Positions 14,740-26,287 of a stretch of 64,000 nt of DNA are shown here, one piece after another. Below the pieces are notes generated by a model that was not told the DNA's origin, did no database searches, and was given only the letters and a program-made list of their open reading frames with translations. Source of the DNA: Phytophthora quininea (lineage: Eukaryota; Oomycota; Peronosporomycetes; Peronosporales; Peronosporaceae); assembly GCA_011947345.1 (NCBI GenBank), contig JAAVTG010000094.1, forward strand, positions 186,001-250,000, written 5' to 3'. Numbering within the stretch: position 1 is the first letter of the stretch; every line of letters starts with the position of its first letter. The position numbers and the translations under genes were made by a program.

Positions 14740-15781
14740 TTAGACCACGGACGTGTTCTGCTCGGCCGACGGCACGTAGATCCGCTGCAGTTGCGTGAGC
14801 TGCTGCTCGTAGTCCTCGTCGGGAAGACGGGCCATGACCTCGGCCACCGACTGCAGCACCGTCATGGCGCGCTCGTACTTTGCGTCTGCTGCGGCGTCTC
14901 GAACTTGGGCGTCGACGGGGTGCCCAGCATCGACTGCGTCAGCTGGCTGCGACGCATCATCTTGAGCAGCACGTCCGGGTACGCCTCGTAGATCTCGCGG
15001 CTCACCGGATGGTTGTGCGTCACCACCTGCAATGAAACAATGAATGAGTTCAGCGCCTAGCCACCTCCAAACGACAGTCTACTCTTCTTACCTGGTCCGT
15101 GACGATCACCATGTACTTGTTGGCATTGTCCGCAGGCGTGATCTTGACATTGATCTTGGCCGTGCAGCCGATGCCGCGGTACTTTTGCCCAGGACGCGTG
15201 TTGGCGCCCCGACAACGCGCCTTCATGGCGTGCGTGCACATGTATATCCGGTGGTGGTGGATGGCTTCGTCGGGGAACTCGGCGCGACGTCCGCGCGATG
15301 TCTTGTTGTTGAGCATGACCTTCTGCTGGTTGCGGCGGTAGGCCTCGACGCTGCAGCTGGAGCGCATGCGGAAGGGCTGGAACGTCTCCTGCATGTACGA
15401 CTCAAAGTAGCCGTCGAAATCGAACCACGAGTTGAAGGACACGCGCGTCATCCGCTTGCTCGCGTACTGCTGCGGCTCGGCGGCAGGCACCACCGCCGGC
15501 TCCTCCACTTTAGTGACATCTTGAGGCGGCGTGGCCGCCACCGCAGCCGCTACCGCCGCCGCCTCGAACGCCACGTCGGCGGCCGTCGAGTCCTTGATCT
15601 TGGCCATGACGTCATGCATAGCCTCGTCCTCGGTGGCGTCCGGGTCCGGCACCGCCTCTAACGCCGCCTCGTCCGGGTGGTCCTTGCGCTTGTCGCCCAC
15701 GAGCTCCGGCGGCGGCGTCTTGAGCGACAGCTCCACGGGCACGTCGCTTGAAGCTGCATCCGAGTTGTCTCCGCTCGCCAT
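14740..15781 (-). CDS. FAR1/ZSWIM3-like zinc-chelating protein
   Basis: Exons (minus) 15781-15092 and 15026-14740 give about 325 residues. After an acidic, Ala-rich start, a FAR1/ZSWIM3-like region begins SFNSWFDFDGYF and holds the probable metal ligands in CTHAMKARC, GIGCTAKI and THNHPVS (a WRKY-GCM1-like C2H2 arrangement split by the intron). Related domains occur in oomycete proteins derived from Mutator transposases, but no transposase core or SWIM finger follows. A conserved-looking tail (AMTVLQSVAEVMARLP) lies after a frame break in the G run 14917-14920. Likely a DNA-binding protein of unknown target. Start at 15781 chosen; an in-frame upstream Met exists at 15859. Confidence 0.65.
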
Positions 15782-16016
15782 GGTTGCGAGTCGAAGTGAC
15801 TTGAAACTGTATGCGCGTCGCTCCACACCAAAATCCTCCCTCAATGGTGGACCACACAATGGTCGAACACTCTGATTTATAATTCCTTCCTGAATTTACT
15901 TTAAATGCTCGGTTTTAGCTACACTTGGGATTTGTATGTGGACAGACGCCGCGACCTTGGGGTCCCAGCCAACCATCAAGCAGCGCTTGAAGACCGATCG
16001 ACTGGCAGGCAACGCT

Positions 16017-16032
16017 GGTCATTCGCCAATAG
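16017..16032 (+). promoter_or_regulatory. Candidate oomycete initiator element
   Basis: The sequence GGTCATTCGCCAATAG closely resembles the oomycete transcription initiator consensus (TCATT followed by pyrimidines and CAWTTT). It lies about 45 bases before the nucleolin-like start codon, the usual distance. One position differs from the consensus and the final T tract is weak. Confidence 0.4.
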
Positions 16033-16074
16033 CTCCTGCAGCCCCGACCGGCAGCTCCTGAAACTTCGTACACC

Positions 16075-17647
16075 ATGGCCAAGAAGTCGAAAGCGCAAGT
16101 TGTTGCCAAGCCTGCGTCCAGCAGCGACAGCTCGTCGGACTCTTCGTCGGACGAGGCGCCGCAGAAGAAGGTGGTGGTGAGCAAGAAGACCAACGCCAAG
16201 AAGCCGCAGTCGGACAGCTCCGACTCGGACTCGTCGTCGGACGAGGAGGAGACCCCAAGGTGACCAAGAAGACGGTCGCTAAGAAGGAGGAGAGTTCGGA
16301 CTCGAGCTCGGATGACTCTTCCGATGAGGAGGAGGCTCCCAAGAAGGCTGCTCCGGCCAAGAAGGTCGTCGCTAAGAAGGAGGAGAGCTCGGACTCCAGC
16401 TCGGACTCTTCGGATGAGGAGGAAGCCCCCAAGAAGGCGGCTCCGGCCAAGAAGACTCCTGCCAAGAAGGAGAGCAGCGACTCGTCCGACTCGGACTCTA
16501 GCTCTGACGAGGAGGAGGCTCCCAAGAAGAAGGTGGCGACCAAGAAGACCCCTGCTAAGAAGGAGGAGAGCTCTTCGGACTCGGACTCTAGCTCTGATGA
16601 GGAGGAAGAGGCCCCTAAGAAGGCTGCTCCAACTAAAAAGGTCGCTGCCAAGAAGGAGGACAGCTCCAGCTCGTCGGACTCGGACTCTTCTGATGAGGAA
16701 GAGGAGGCTCCCAAGAAGAAGCAGGCCTCCAAGAAAGAAAGCTCCAGCTCGTCGTCCGACTCAGACTCGTCCTCGGATGAGGAGACGGAGATTGTGTCCA
16801 AAAAGCGCAAAAGCTCGGACGCTGGCGAGAAGAGCAACAAGGTGCACAAGCAGGAGAACGGCGATGCCGCTGCTGTCGCCAACCCGCAGAAGTCCCTCGA
16901 GATTTTCATTGCTGGCCTGCCGTGGTCTGCCACTGAGGAGGAGGTCAAGGAGCACTTCGCTGGTTGCGGTGAGGTGACTGCTGCCCGCATCCCTATGCAG
17001 AACGGCCGCTCGTCGGGTACCGCTTTCGTGACGTTCGCTACTGCTGAGGCTGTTGAAGCGGGTCTTGCTATGGACGGCCAGGACTTTGGTGGACGCTGGA
17101 TGAAGATCCGAACTGCCGAGAAGAAGAACATGTTCGACGAGAAGCCGGAGGGATGCACCAGCGTGTTCATCGGCAACCTTGCTTGGGACATTGACGAGAA
17201 CATCATCCGCGAGTACTTCGGCGAGTGCGGTGAAATCACCAGCTGCCGTCTTGCTACCGACCGCGAGACGGGCGAGTTCCGTGGCTTCGGCCACGTTGAC
17301 TTCGGCTCGACGGAGGCTGTCGACGAGGCTGTCAAGCTTGCGGGCACGTACATCAACGGTCGCGCCATCCGTGTCAACTACGCCAAGAGCCGTGAACAGT
17401 TCGGCGGAGGCGGCCGTGGTGGTGGCCGTGGCGGAGGTCGTGGCGGAGGCCGTGGATTCGGTGGCCGTGGCGGCGGTCGCGGCGACGGTGGTCGTGGTTT
17501 CGGCGGTCGCGGTGGTGGCCGTGGTTTCGGTGGTCGCGGAGGTGGTCGCGGCGGACGTGGTGGCCGCGGTGGCCGTGGCGATGGCCCCCTAAGCGTCAGG
17601 CTTCGTCCATCCAGAACTTCCAGGGCTCTAAGGTGACGTTCGACTAA
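16075..17647 (+). CDS. Nucleolin-like protein (acidic Ser repeats, two RRMs, RGG tail)
   Basis: Nucleolar RNA-binding protein of the nucleolin/Nsr1/Gar2 type, acting in rRNA transcription and pre-rRNA processing. About 524 residues in one exon. Residues 1-265 are repeated blocks of Lys/Ala-Pro and Ser-Asp-Glu (SSDSDSSSDEEE type), typical casein kinase 2 targets. RRM1 begins near residue 275 (EIFIAGLPW ... SGTAFVTF) and RRM2 near residue 362 (SVFIGNLAW ... RGFGHVDF). A Gly-Arg-rich RGG tail follows from about residue 443, then a short ending with VTFD. Two frame breaks are both in C runs (16253-16256 and 17585-17589); adding one C to each gives an uninterrupted frame. Confidence 0.92.
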
Positions 17648-17871
17648 TTTAACGGCGACTGCTTTAAGCGTGAGGCAGTCTTCACATAGGACAGGGATAC
17701 GATCACTGAAGAGAAGAGATGTACGCGCGCGCCGTGCCACGCAGGGTGCTGGATGCAAGTAGATCCTTCCCGTCGGTATTGGTTAGTTTTGCAGCGCTTT
17801 GAGCTTTTTCAATTTGATCATGTTTACATAGACGCATTCTTTTGACGACCAACTCCATGTTCATTCGTTTT

Positions 17872-20267
17872 TTACGCTTTCGTGGAGCTCCGGCGACTTT
17901 TGCTTCGGCTTCGTCTTGAATGCCTGGATGAGCGATGCTCCTTGCGATCTTTATCTTTCTTGTCCTTCTTGTCTTTCTTCCGCTTTTTGTCCTTGTCGCT
18001 GCGAGATGAACGGTGTTTATGATGATGCTTCTTGTGCTTCTTATGCTTCCGTCGGTCTTCAGAGTCACTTTCGCTGTCACCGTTTTGGAGCCGCTTCTTA
18101 TTTCCTTTTCTTCGTGGTTATCACCACCAGTCGGAAGGAGAGCTCCCTTGTCTACATCATCCGACGAACTCGATCCATCTGAAGAAGCAAATTGTCGGTC
18201 AGACCGAAATGATCTTTTCACGGCAATCGCATCATCGATAGAAGCAGCAGGTTGATGCAGTTCCTTGTCACTCCTGTTATCAGCACCAACTTGGTCACCG
18301 TCATCTTCATCGTCGCTGTCTTCACTCACATCCTCAACTACGTCGGATTCATCAGAGGGCTCAAAAATGGATTTGAGAAGGCTCGCTGAGGCTTTATCCG
18401 CAACAGGCAACGGTGGCAGCTCGCCATTTCCTATAGCAGCAACGGCAGACCCGGTGGCTTCAAGCGTACGCTCTTTGACTTACTGCGAGCAGTTCGGCCG
18501 GCGCAAACTCTACGAGGTGGGGAACAAGCTCCTCGTCGAAAAGATCGCGCTTCTTGTCGCTATCATCATCTTTGCCACTTGATCCAGTCGGACCATCACA
18601 CTTTACGTGAAAGCGCTTACAGAGTAAAGACTTGGGGATCCATAACCTCTGAGACCGCCTCGAAGCTTTTGCTCGGACTTCGCCGTGTTGATTCGCGTCC
18701 TTTTTGCTTTCACCTGCCGTGGCATTTGACGACACAAATCTTTTCGCGATTGAAGCAGAAATCATCGCCCGGAACGCATCGTCACCACTACCGGATACCA
18801 ACGGCTGTCTGGTTTTAGGAACCGACGGTTGTTCAGTTCCTGCTGACACAAACCGCGATGCTTTTTGCGCGGTTGACCCTGCTTTGCTTGCGCTGCAGCA
18901 TTAAACAGTTTAGCCTTCTGCTCTTCACCCAACATATCGAAGATACTTCCAGACACCTTCGTTTCGCTAGTCGTTGTGTTGACTTTACCAGCATGACCTT
19001 CATCGTCATCTCCTAGCAGAGCACTCCGCTCTTTAGCCGTCACAACATTGCTGTTGTTACTCTTGTCGGTCGAAAAGTGAAACTTGCGATACAACGTAGT
19101 CACCGCATCATCCGGGGCCTCTCTGTCATCGAAACGGTGGTAAGCCTTAAAACCTGCAGGAACAGCTAGTCGCAGGTTGACCGATTTTGGTGGCTTTTCC
19201 TTTGCTCTCGCGAGTTCAAACCCAGGAAGTACAGGCCGACCATCCGTGCACAAGGACCGACTGCGACTTACTTTATCATGGCGCCTGGACTCTAGAGACG
19301 ATGAGTCGAGTCGCTTCACAGCATTCCTCTCGCTCAACGGAGCAATGACTCGGTCAAATTCAGCCATCGAGACAGTTCCATAAACGTCCACGTCGTCATT
19401 TTCTTCAAGCGCGCTGAGACCGTACGCCGTAGTCGCACGGTTGCTTCCACTGGTGGTCTTCATCGCATCCGCAAATGACACAACTTGGCGGTGAGATCCG
19501 TCCTGCTCACGTTGTTTGTCCTCCCGTTGCTGCTTATATCGCGAAAACTCTGGTGCGTTCGTGTACGGGTCAAACCCAGCACCATACCGATCCAGTTTCG
19601 GCTTAGGGAACGCCTTCTGCACATTAAAATCATTTCGAGGAGGGACATACACTTCCTCTTCATCCATAACGTCTTTGGTCGTTTTGTCACCCATAAACTT
19701 TCGCTTCCGCATCTGCTGGCCGATGCCGTGTCCCTCCTTCCATCCCATTTGCTTCAGCAGAGTGGCCCCCACCGATTCATTCACTGGTAGCAACCAGTCC
19801 GTTGGCAATGTAAATCCAGGTATGACTGCATTGTCCGAACGCCCTGTTGTCTCTTGCAGCCTCCTCTTGGCTCCTGTCTGTAGCGTATCGTAGTGCTCTG
19901 TGGTCTCCAGTCGCTTACCCAGCAGTGGGTCGTCTTCTTCGTCCATAAAGTCCTCAGCACGCTGCTCCAATCGAGACGAACGGTTGTCTCTGGATGAAGA
20001 GAAGGTGCTCGGAGTCCATCCTTCCTTGGTGCCCACGGAGTTAAAGTATCCGGCCGAGAAGCCGCCAGTGAAAGCTCCATGGAAGCGACGACGGCCTTGC
20101 GCGTCTGTTACCTGCGTCAATATGGAGAGATAGAAAATATAAATCGTATTAGAATGTGCATGTGCATGTCTGGAAGACGACAGAGCGCGGGAGGAGAAGG
20201 CAGAGCGTCTATGGGGCGCTAGGGACGCCGATGAACGCACCTCTTGGTTCCGCACGCTGCGCTTCAT
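17872..20267 (-). CDS. GPATCH1: GPATCH1 homologue (G-patch splicing factor)
   Basis: Spliceosome-associated G-patch protein of the GPATCH1/TOUGH family; G-patches activate DEAH RNA helicases. Exons (minus) 20267-20241, 20111-18484 and 18430-17872 give about 738 residues. The family's N-terminal signature is RFHGAFTGGFSAGYFNSVG with KEGWTPSTF, the G-patch contains LLKQMGWKEGHGIGQ, and the C-terminus is a long Lys/His/Arg/Ser tail. Three frame breaks lie in homopolymers at 18101-18103, 18519-18522 and 18862-18866; one base added to each makes the spliced length divisible by three and recovers the basic tail. The first exon codes only nine residues. An in-frame Met twelve codons upstream is possible. 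Confidence 0.88.
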
Positions 20268-20500
20268 GGCGAACGGATAAAGCGTGTGGAGAGTGTGGAG
20301 CATGCCACTTGGTGTTCTACAAGGGATTGTGGGGCTTTAAACTCAATCTTCGCCAACAGCCCACGGCAACAAGTAGAGAAGATATGCGGTTGCAACCTTT
20401 ATTAGGCTTCTTGAGCCGTCCCCTTACGCAGCTCTATCAGCTGCAAGAAGCAGTCTAGCTGATACACCGATAGCGATACTGCACAAAACAATTCCGAGGG

Positions 20501-21433
20501 CTACGGGTCTTTCGGAGAATTGTTGTTGGCCATGTCGTCCTGCGCAACACAGAGCGGGCACTTGAGCGACACGTTGAGCTTTGCAAGGATACACTCGTCG
20601 TGGAAGCAGTGGCCGCAATCCAGCGTCGTCAGGCCTGCCATCACGCGCTTCTCGCCTTCGCTCTTCCTCCTGCTGGAGCTCCGACTGCCTGAGTACGGTC
20701 CTGAAGGGATAATCGCCACCGCCGACTCGCCCACCAGCGGGAAGTGGCAGATGAAGCACTCCTCTGTCTCTTGCGTCGGATCGTTCTCAAGGAAGCTGCT
20801 GTCGCGCATGTTGAACGACGGTCGCTCGCTTAATCGCTGGAAGTCAGAGCGGTCAAAGACCATGCCTTCAAACAGGAAGTCGTAGATGAGCTGAGGTAGC
20901 TTAGTCGACGACACGGCGCAGTCGAGATTGCGGTTCTGCTTGGCCATGTACAAAAGCGTCGAAAAGTACTTTTGCAGCTCTGTAAGCCGCCCAGAGATCA
21001 CGGACGGACTGCGCGACCGGAAGATGCGGCGGCGTGGGAAGTGGTGCGCCGCGTACATGTAGAGCCACGGGCAGTTGGACGGACAGAAGTGTCCGTAGTC
21101 GAGAACGCTCACGATGGCCTCTTTGAGTTCGTAGAACTCCTTGAACGTGCGCGCCATCTCCCAAGTCTGGTCCAGCACGGTGTTGGTGATGCGCATGACA
21201 TAGCGCGGAGAGGCCAGTTTGTTCTGGCCGGGCACCACGGCCTTGACGAACTCGACGTGCACGTTGTCTAGCAGCGTCTGCTCCATGGACTGCACGGGCG
21301 TGAGGCGCGACGACTGGCGCTCCACGCGGAGCTTGGTGAAGGAGAACGACTTGCTCTGCATCGTGTCTTGAAGCGATTTGCGGCGCCGCAGCCGCACGGG
21401 CGGCGCAATGGGCAGCGAGATGGATTTCCTCAT
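20501..21433 (-). CDS. PX-domain protein with C-terminal RING-H2 finger
   Basis: About 310 residues, one exon, no frame errors. A PX domain (about residues 57-165) includes YVMRITNTVLDQTWEMARTF, CPWLYMYAAHHFPRRR and LTELQKYFSTLL, and should bind phosphoinositides on endosomal membranes. The last quarter is a RING finger with CFIC, CGHCFHDEC and CPLC, interrupted by a Ser/Arg/Lys-rich loop, so it is probably a membrane-recruited ubiquitin ligase. The open frame extends to a Met at 21592, but that stretch is Pro/Ala/Ser-rich; I prefer 21433. It lies head-to-tail behind GPATCH1 with about 230 bases between. Confidence 0.85.
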   Translation of the reverse strand: MRKSISLPIAPPVRLRRRKSLQDTMQSKSFSFTKLRVERQSSRLTPVQSMEQTLLDNVHVEFVKAVVPGQNKLASPRYVMRITNTVLDQTWEMARTFKEFYELKEAIVSVLDYGHFCPSNCPWLYMYAAHHFPRRRIFRSRSPSVISGRLTELQKYFSTLLYMAKQNRNLDCAVSSTKLPQLIYDFLFEGMVFDRSDFQRLSERPSFNMRDSSFLENDPTQETEECFICHFPLVGESAVAIIPSGPYSGSRSSSRRKSEGEKRVMAGLTTLDCGHCFHDECILAKLNVSLKCPLCVAQDDMANNNSPKDP

Positions 21434-22649
21434 GCGGGGGCTACGTGAGTGAGTGGCCGGGCAATTTGGCGGCAGCGGGCGCTTGGTGGGGAGCGTGGAA
21501 ACACCCGGTCGCAACTCGCTCGCGCACGTAGGCCGACAGGCGGCGAGGTCAGGCCGCAACGAGCTCGCTGTCGTTAATCCTGCAGGAGGCAAATTCGCTT
21601 GTGAGCACTGCAGCTGTTGCCCTTGTCGTGTGTGATTGTTCCAGCCGGGTTGTATCGCAAAGCATCACCCTTGCGCAGCGTTTCTGCTCGAAACGGCGAC
21701 GTCGCTTTAGTGGCAATTGCAGATAACGACTGTAACGAGTTAATTTAATAATGACTACAAGACTGTATTTGGATACATACACAATATGTTGCTAAACCGG
21801 GGATACAATTATCCTACCGATCTGACGGTGGCAGGAGACTTGACTGTAAGTCTCCGTTTACGGAGATACACTCTTGTAGCCAGCGACTTGTTGCCGTCCA
21901 CGTCGCTAAGCTCGAGGCCTCTCTGCCGATATGTACAAGCACTGGGGCCCCCATAGCATGATGGACAAGCTCCATGGGGAGCAGGCTTTGCCATGACGTG
22001 CGGTCTGCTTCCTGGCAGATACTTGCGGCACCCGCTGGCGACTGACTTCTTCATGTTGACGCGCACAAGGAAGTTGCCTACTGCCTGACAGTGCTTCATT
22101 CGCCTCATCCAAATTGTCAGTGATCTCTCGGGTGTCAATAAAAGTTTTGATCTGACACCGGACTTGAGAATCTAATGAGTTCGTAGCAAGTGAGAGTGCG
22201 GTCGGCTTGAATATGAAGCGTTAACTTGCATTCTGATCGCATTCTCTGTAAAAGGAAATGCGCTTTGGCTACGGTTTTACTGTAGTATGCACAAGTGCAG
22301 CCATCCACGTCACTTTAGCTGAACAATGTCTGAGCCAGGCTCAGGAAAGCTCTCGCAGAGGGCCAATCCCGCCACCATGGCGGCCATTTCAGACTCAGCA
22401 TGCTGCAACTGGAACTAACGCTACAGCCAGCTCGTGCCGTGGCAACAGCAGCTTTGTTACCCCGCCACGCGCCATGTTGTGGGCGTCACCCCGCAACTGT
22501 GACATTGTCAGCTAGGGTTAACCCTTAATTAACCTATTCAGAATCCTGTTTTCTACCACCAAAAAAGCGTCCATTTCCATTCGCACAGCAGAATCCCTCC
22601 GCCGAAGCAGCGCCGTCAAGCCTCTCTTATCTATCGCCCTCATCACCCC
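21434..22649. other. Intergenic region with one weak small-protein candidate
   Basis: No confident gene in about 1.2 kb. An 85-codon plus-strand frame at 22258-22515 starts with ATG, begins with a hydrophobic stretch that could be a signal peptide (VVCTSAAIHVTLA) and has three later cysteines. A minus-strand frame near 21809-22110 is Cys- and Arg-rich. Neither resembles a family I know, so both may be chance. The promoter of the START gene must lie in the last few hundred bases. Confidence 0.35.
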
Positions 22650-23362
22650 ATGAACTACCTATTCGGGTACGGAGAGACGCCGGCGGAGGAGCAACAGCCC
22701 GCGCAGCCAGCGTTCGCCACGGCCGACGATGTGGACTTCGAGGCCTTTGGCAAGGAGAACATCCAGATCCTGCTGAACCGCCACTCGGGCGCCGACAAGG
22801 TCACGACCTGGGAGCTCGTGGACGACGCCGACGGTGTCTCCATCTGGCGCGGCGCCGTGGAGGGCTGCGCCTGGAGCCCGTTCCGCGCCGCGCGTCGCAT
22901 TCACGCCGACAAGCGCCTAGTAGAGAAGCTGCTGCTGGACCCGGACCGCACGCTGGAGCTGGACGAGATGATGGAGGGCGTCGTGACGCTGCGCGACCTG
23001 GGCGAGACCAACCACCTGGCCTACCGCCACGTCACCAGCAAGGGGTCTTCCCGGTGTACGGCCGCGAGTTCGTGGTGGTGACCTACTGCACGACGCTCGA
23101 GGACGGACGCGTCGTCATCGCCACGCGCTCGGTGCCCGTGGGCGACGTGGAGCTCCTGGATGGATACGTCCGCGGTAATAACCTCATCTCGGGCTACATC
23201 ATCGAGGAGCACAAGGACGAGAGCGGCAAGGCGTACTGCGACGTGACGCTGGTCGCCCACGCCGACCTGTCAGGCTACATCCCTCCCACGGTGGTCAACA
23301 TGCTCGGCACCTCTGCCACCGTCAAGATCCTCGAGAACCTGGAGATGATGGTGACCAACTAA
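22650..23362 (+). CDS. START-domain lipid-binding protein
   Basis: Single-domain START protein of about 237 residues, one exon. START domains form a hydrophobic cup that carries one lipid. Visible elements are WELVDDADGVSIWRG at the start, HLAYRHVTSKG followed by VYGREFVVVTYC and ATRSVPVG in the middle, and a C-terminal helix VVNMLGTSATVKILENL. There is no signal peptide or membrane segment, so it is likely cytosolic. The frame breaks in the G run 23042-23045; one added G joins SKG to the rest and gives a whole number of codons. Confidence 0.85.
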
Positions 23363-23728
23363 GACGGGCAGTGCAGCGACATCGAGCACTGGAATTGCCT
23401 CGTCATGGTTGCAGACTATCTGCCTTCGGTACAACAACTGCATTCGTCTTCATAACTTTACGAATCTACTTTTTGTTTGCACCACTCTTCTTCAATGGTG
23501 CTTCTGCAAAGGCCTCTATTTGGTAACGAGGAAACGACCAAGGGTAAATACCACATTGCTGCTCAAAGATGGCGGCCAATGCATCTGATCAGCATGTCTT
23601 CATCGTTTATTGCTCTGCTTCGGGAATGCCTTGATCCCGTGAATCGTGTTCGTCCAGGAGCATCCTTTTGGGGATAAATAGATGCAACCATGGCTAGCAG
23701 GACAAACGTCAACAGGGAGACACAAGAC

Positions 23729-24626
23729 CTAGAAATTCGGCTGCAGTACCTTTCGTGTCGGGTCAACGCCGGTGTCCGAAAAATGGTCTACTCAACAAAA
23801 TTCATGAAAGGCAATGATAGCAGTCTTCATGGATTTTGCTCAGGTACCTACCTGCCAGGAAATGATTCCTAGGTGCGATATCATCATTCGATAGTAGTTC
23901 GTGAACGACTCAGCCAGGAAACTCCATTTACCTCGCAGATCCCGGAACCAAATCTGCGGAGCGTCTGCATGCACACGATGTTTTACAGCAAAAGAAGCAG
24001 GAACTGACGAAGATAGCGATCGTACCATCCAAATAAATGAGCGCAACTGTGCCGTATTTTGCTGAAGCCTCGATCGGAAATCCCACGAGCTCCTTGTGAG
24101 CGAGCTGAGGAATTCAGGCGAAATATGTCAACTAGTACGCGCAAAAGTACATGATACGTTACTACTACTTATACCTTCCTCAGATCCAAACGATGTAGGT
24201 CTGCAGCACGGCACTGCGACGGCAGATCAATGATCGCGAAGGGCTGCAGTTCTTGCACCGAGTTCAGCAAGAAATGTCCGACCAGGGTGGAATGCTCTGA
24301 TCCATCCAATTAGTCCACAGTTATTCACCTCGTAGTAGTACTCACCGCGAAATGGTGCAAACCACTTGACCGAAATCCCGTTAGCGATTATGTAAAACCG
24401 CTTCAAGTCGTCTGGAAGAGCGCGAGGCGAGTTTTTCTGTCGAGCATTTAAACACTTTTACAGCAACACTTTCCTACAAAAGCTGTGGTGCATAAAGTAC
24501 CTGTTCCCAAAGCGCCAACTCCATTTGTGTCGCTCCAGCTATTGGCTTTGGTTCAACACGAGATACACGCTCGTGGGACTGTAAATATGAATACACACCG
24601 AGCGAAATTGCATCGAGGTGTTGCAT
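23729..24626 (-). CDS. TPGS2: TPGS2 homologue (tubulin polyglutamylase complex subunit 2)
   Basis: Small SMI1/KNR4-like protein of the tubulin polyglutamylase complex, which adds glutamate chains to axonemal and other stable microtubules. Six short exons (minus): 24626-24501, 24435-24346, 24296-24175, 24104-24026, 23964-23852, 23787-23729, giving about 196 residues. Family landmarks: MELALWEQ, LPDDLKRFYIIANG, a strand with YGTVALIYLDD, and DAPQIWFRDLRGKW followed by ESFTNYYRMMISHLGI and SWQ. Introns are 49-70 nt. Two likely lost bases, in the A run 23779-23783 and a CC near 24425, are needed to match the last exon and the LPDD segment. Because every exon is short, no long open frame marks this gene. 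Confidence 0.82.
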
Positions 24627-24749
24627 TGCTGCTGGTATACACTTGGAAACGAACAGACACCTCCAGGATTTCCGAAAAAAGTATTCACGAAAACTCGGAT
24701 TCTTGTTGTTGTTGACGTTGCGAAATCTCTAGCGATGTTTACATATGGA

Positions 24750-26287
24750 TCACATGATAGAGCACTGTTCTTGGCCTGGGGCACCACCAACTGTGTCAAC
24801 AAGAATGACAATTAGCCAAGAGAACTGACAAGAAGATGCGTACAGCATACGTACGGGGCATGCCAGGCATTCCTGCCATTCCAGGGAACATACCAGGACC
24901 CTAAGAGGCAAATGCATTGTGAGTATTACATTTCCCATAGCTGTAGCAATACAATTACTACAAACCATGTTGGGCATGATGGGCATTCCTTCGTCATCAA
25001 ACTGGAGGCCTGCAACAATAAAATCAGCGATCAGCTAAATCAAAAGTTTATCACTAAAGCACCGTACCTGGAGCGAGATCCTTTACAATCTCTGAAGGGG
25101 TTGACCAGTTTCCTGCATTTCCTGCATCAATTCGGACAGTCTAGCAAAGTTGTCGGGCTCCGACTCGTATACTGCGACGATCTGCTGGAAGTACTGGTAC
25201 TGTCTTCCATATCTGTTGCAGGCCACGCTTCAGCAGTCAAATAAAACTCAGCACAGTACATCGAATACGAACCGTTCATAATCCTCCTTTGACAGCAACG
25301 GCTCCTTCTCAGCCAACCACTCCGGGTACTACATGAACACGTAGGTTGCAGTGAGCGTGAGTTGAATTTTGCAAGCGCTTCATCAGCTCAAATACAACGT
25401 ACTCGTTCACAGATCTGCTTCATGGGGTCATACATCACATCCTTCGACAGCAGCTGCTGCATCATGCCGTCCACCAAATCCTGGAAGTCATTCTGCTCGA
25501 GCATTTCAATCAGTCTTTCCTCCTCCAGCTTCTCTCCTTCTGTAAACCCGCACCTTTTCTCCCATCTCCTCAAACTTCTTCAACATCTCGGTCATCATTT
25601 CCTCCCCATTGATTCCACCTGAGCAGTTCCCACCCCTCCATATCTTCCGCCGCCTTTGCCATATTCTGCACGAGAACGCCATCGCATCAGCATCCATCCT
25701 CTATTACCTCCTCTACGAAACCGCTTTCACCTGTAGTGTCTTGGCCACTCCAGCATTCACATCGTCGGTCTCATCAGCCGCGTCCGTCTTCAATGACCCC
25801 AAGAGCTGCTCGATGTTCTCTGCATCAGCTGAAAGCACAACAAAATCAGCCTTTTATCCTCAAACCATACTTCCTAATGACAGTATCTTTACCATCCGTG
25901 CCTAGCTCCCGGAAGGCCTGCTCCAACACCTTCTGGAACTCTGGATTCTGCGCGTCCTCGAGGAACTTGGCCATGTTCTGTCAAAACAAAGGCATTAGAA
26001 AATCTTAGAGTAGCTAATATTGTGTACATACCTCTTGCAAGTGGCTCTCCTCGTTGTCTTCAGTCGCTGCGGTGGTGGCAGCTGCTTCTTGGTGAACAGA
26101 AGCCACTTGGGGCGGTCTGGCGGCACTGATCTCGTCCGCAAAATCGTCCAGCGCATCTGAATGAAGAAGGTAAATAGTGAGAGACACATGGGAGGGTGCG
26201 AGGCAGCAGTGAAGCGCAGTTACCATCAAGAAGGTCGTCCAGATCCACCTCCTCCGGCGAGGTCTTGGCCTCGTCCTTCGTGCTCAT
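24750..26287 (-). CDS. PEX19: Peroxin 19 (PEX19), farnesylated
   Basis: Cytosolic receptor and chaperone that delivers peroxisomal membrane proteins to PEX3. Ten exons (minus) from 26287 to 24750, introns 54-74 nt, about 323 residues. The acidic N-terminus contains VDLDDLLDG and ALDDFADEI. The helical core includes NMAKFLEDAQNP, EQLLGSLKTDA and EEMMTEMLKKFEEMG, then YPEWLAEKEPLL and EIVKDLAPG. A Met/Pro/Gly-rich tail ends QEQCSIM, a CaaX farnesylation box, the normal PEX19 ending. About five homopolymer-type losses (near 25097-25100, 25548-25560 and 25630-25636) are needed; with them the spliced length is divisible by three. Confidence 0.9.

Noticed and set aside
16019..17377. 452-codon minus-strand frame rich in Ser, Leu and Glu
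   Set aside because: Antisense of the nucleolin-like repeats; the plus strand has two RRMs and an RGG tail.
5160..17647. Reading the frameshifted proteases, ankyrin protein and nucleolin-like gene as pseudogenes
   Set aside because: All breaks are single bases in homopolymers, conserved motifs continue on both sides, and corrected lengths are divisible by three.
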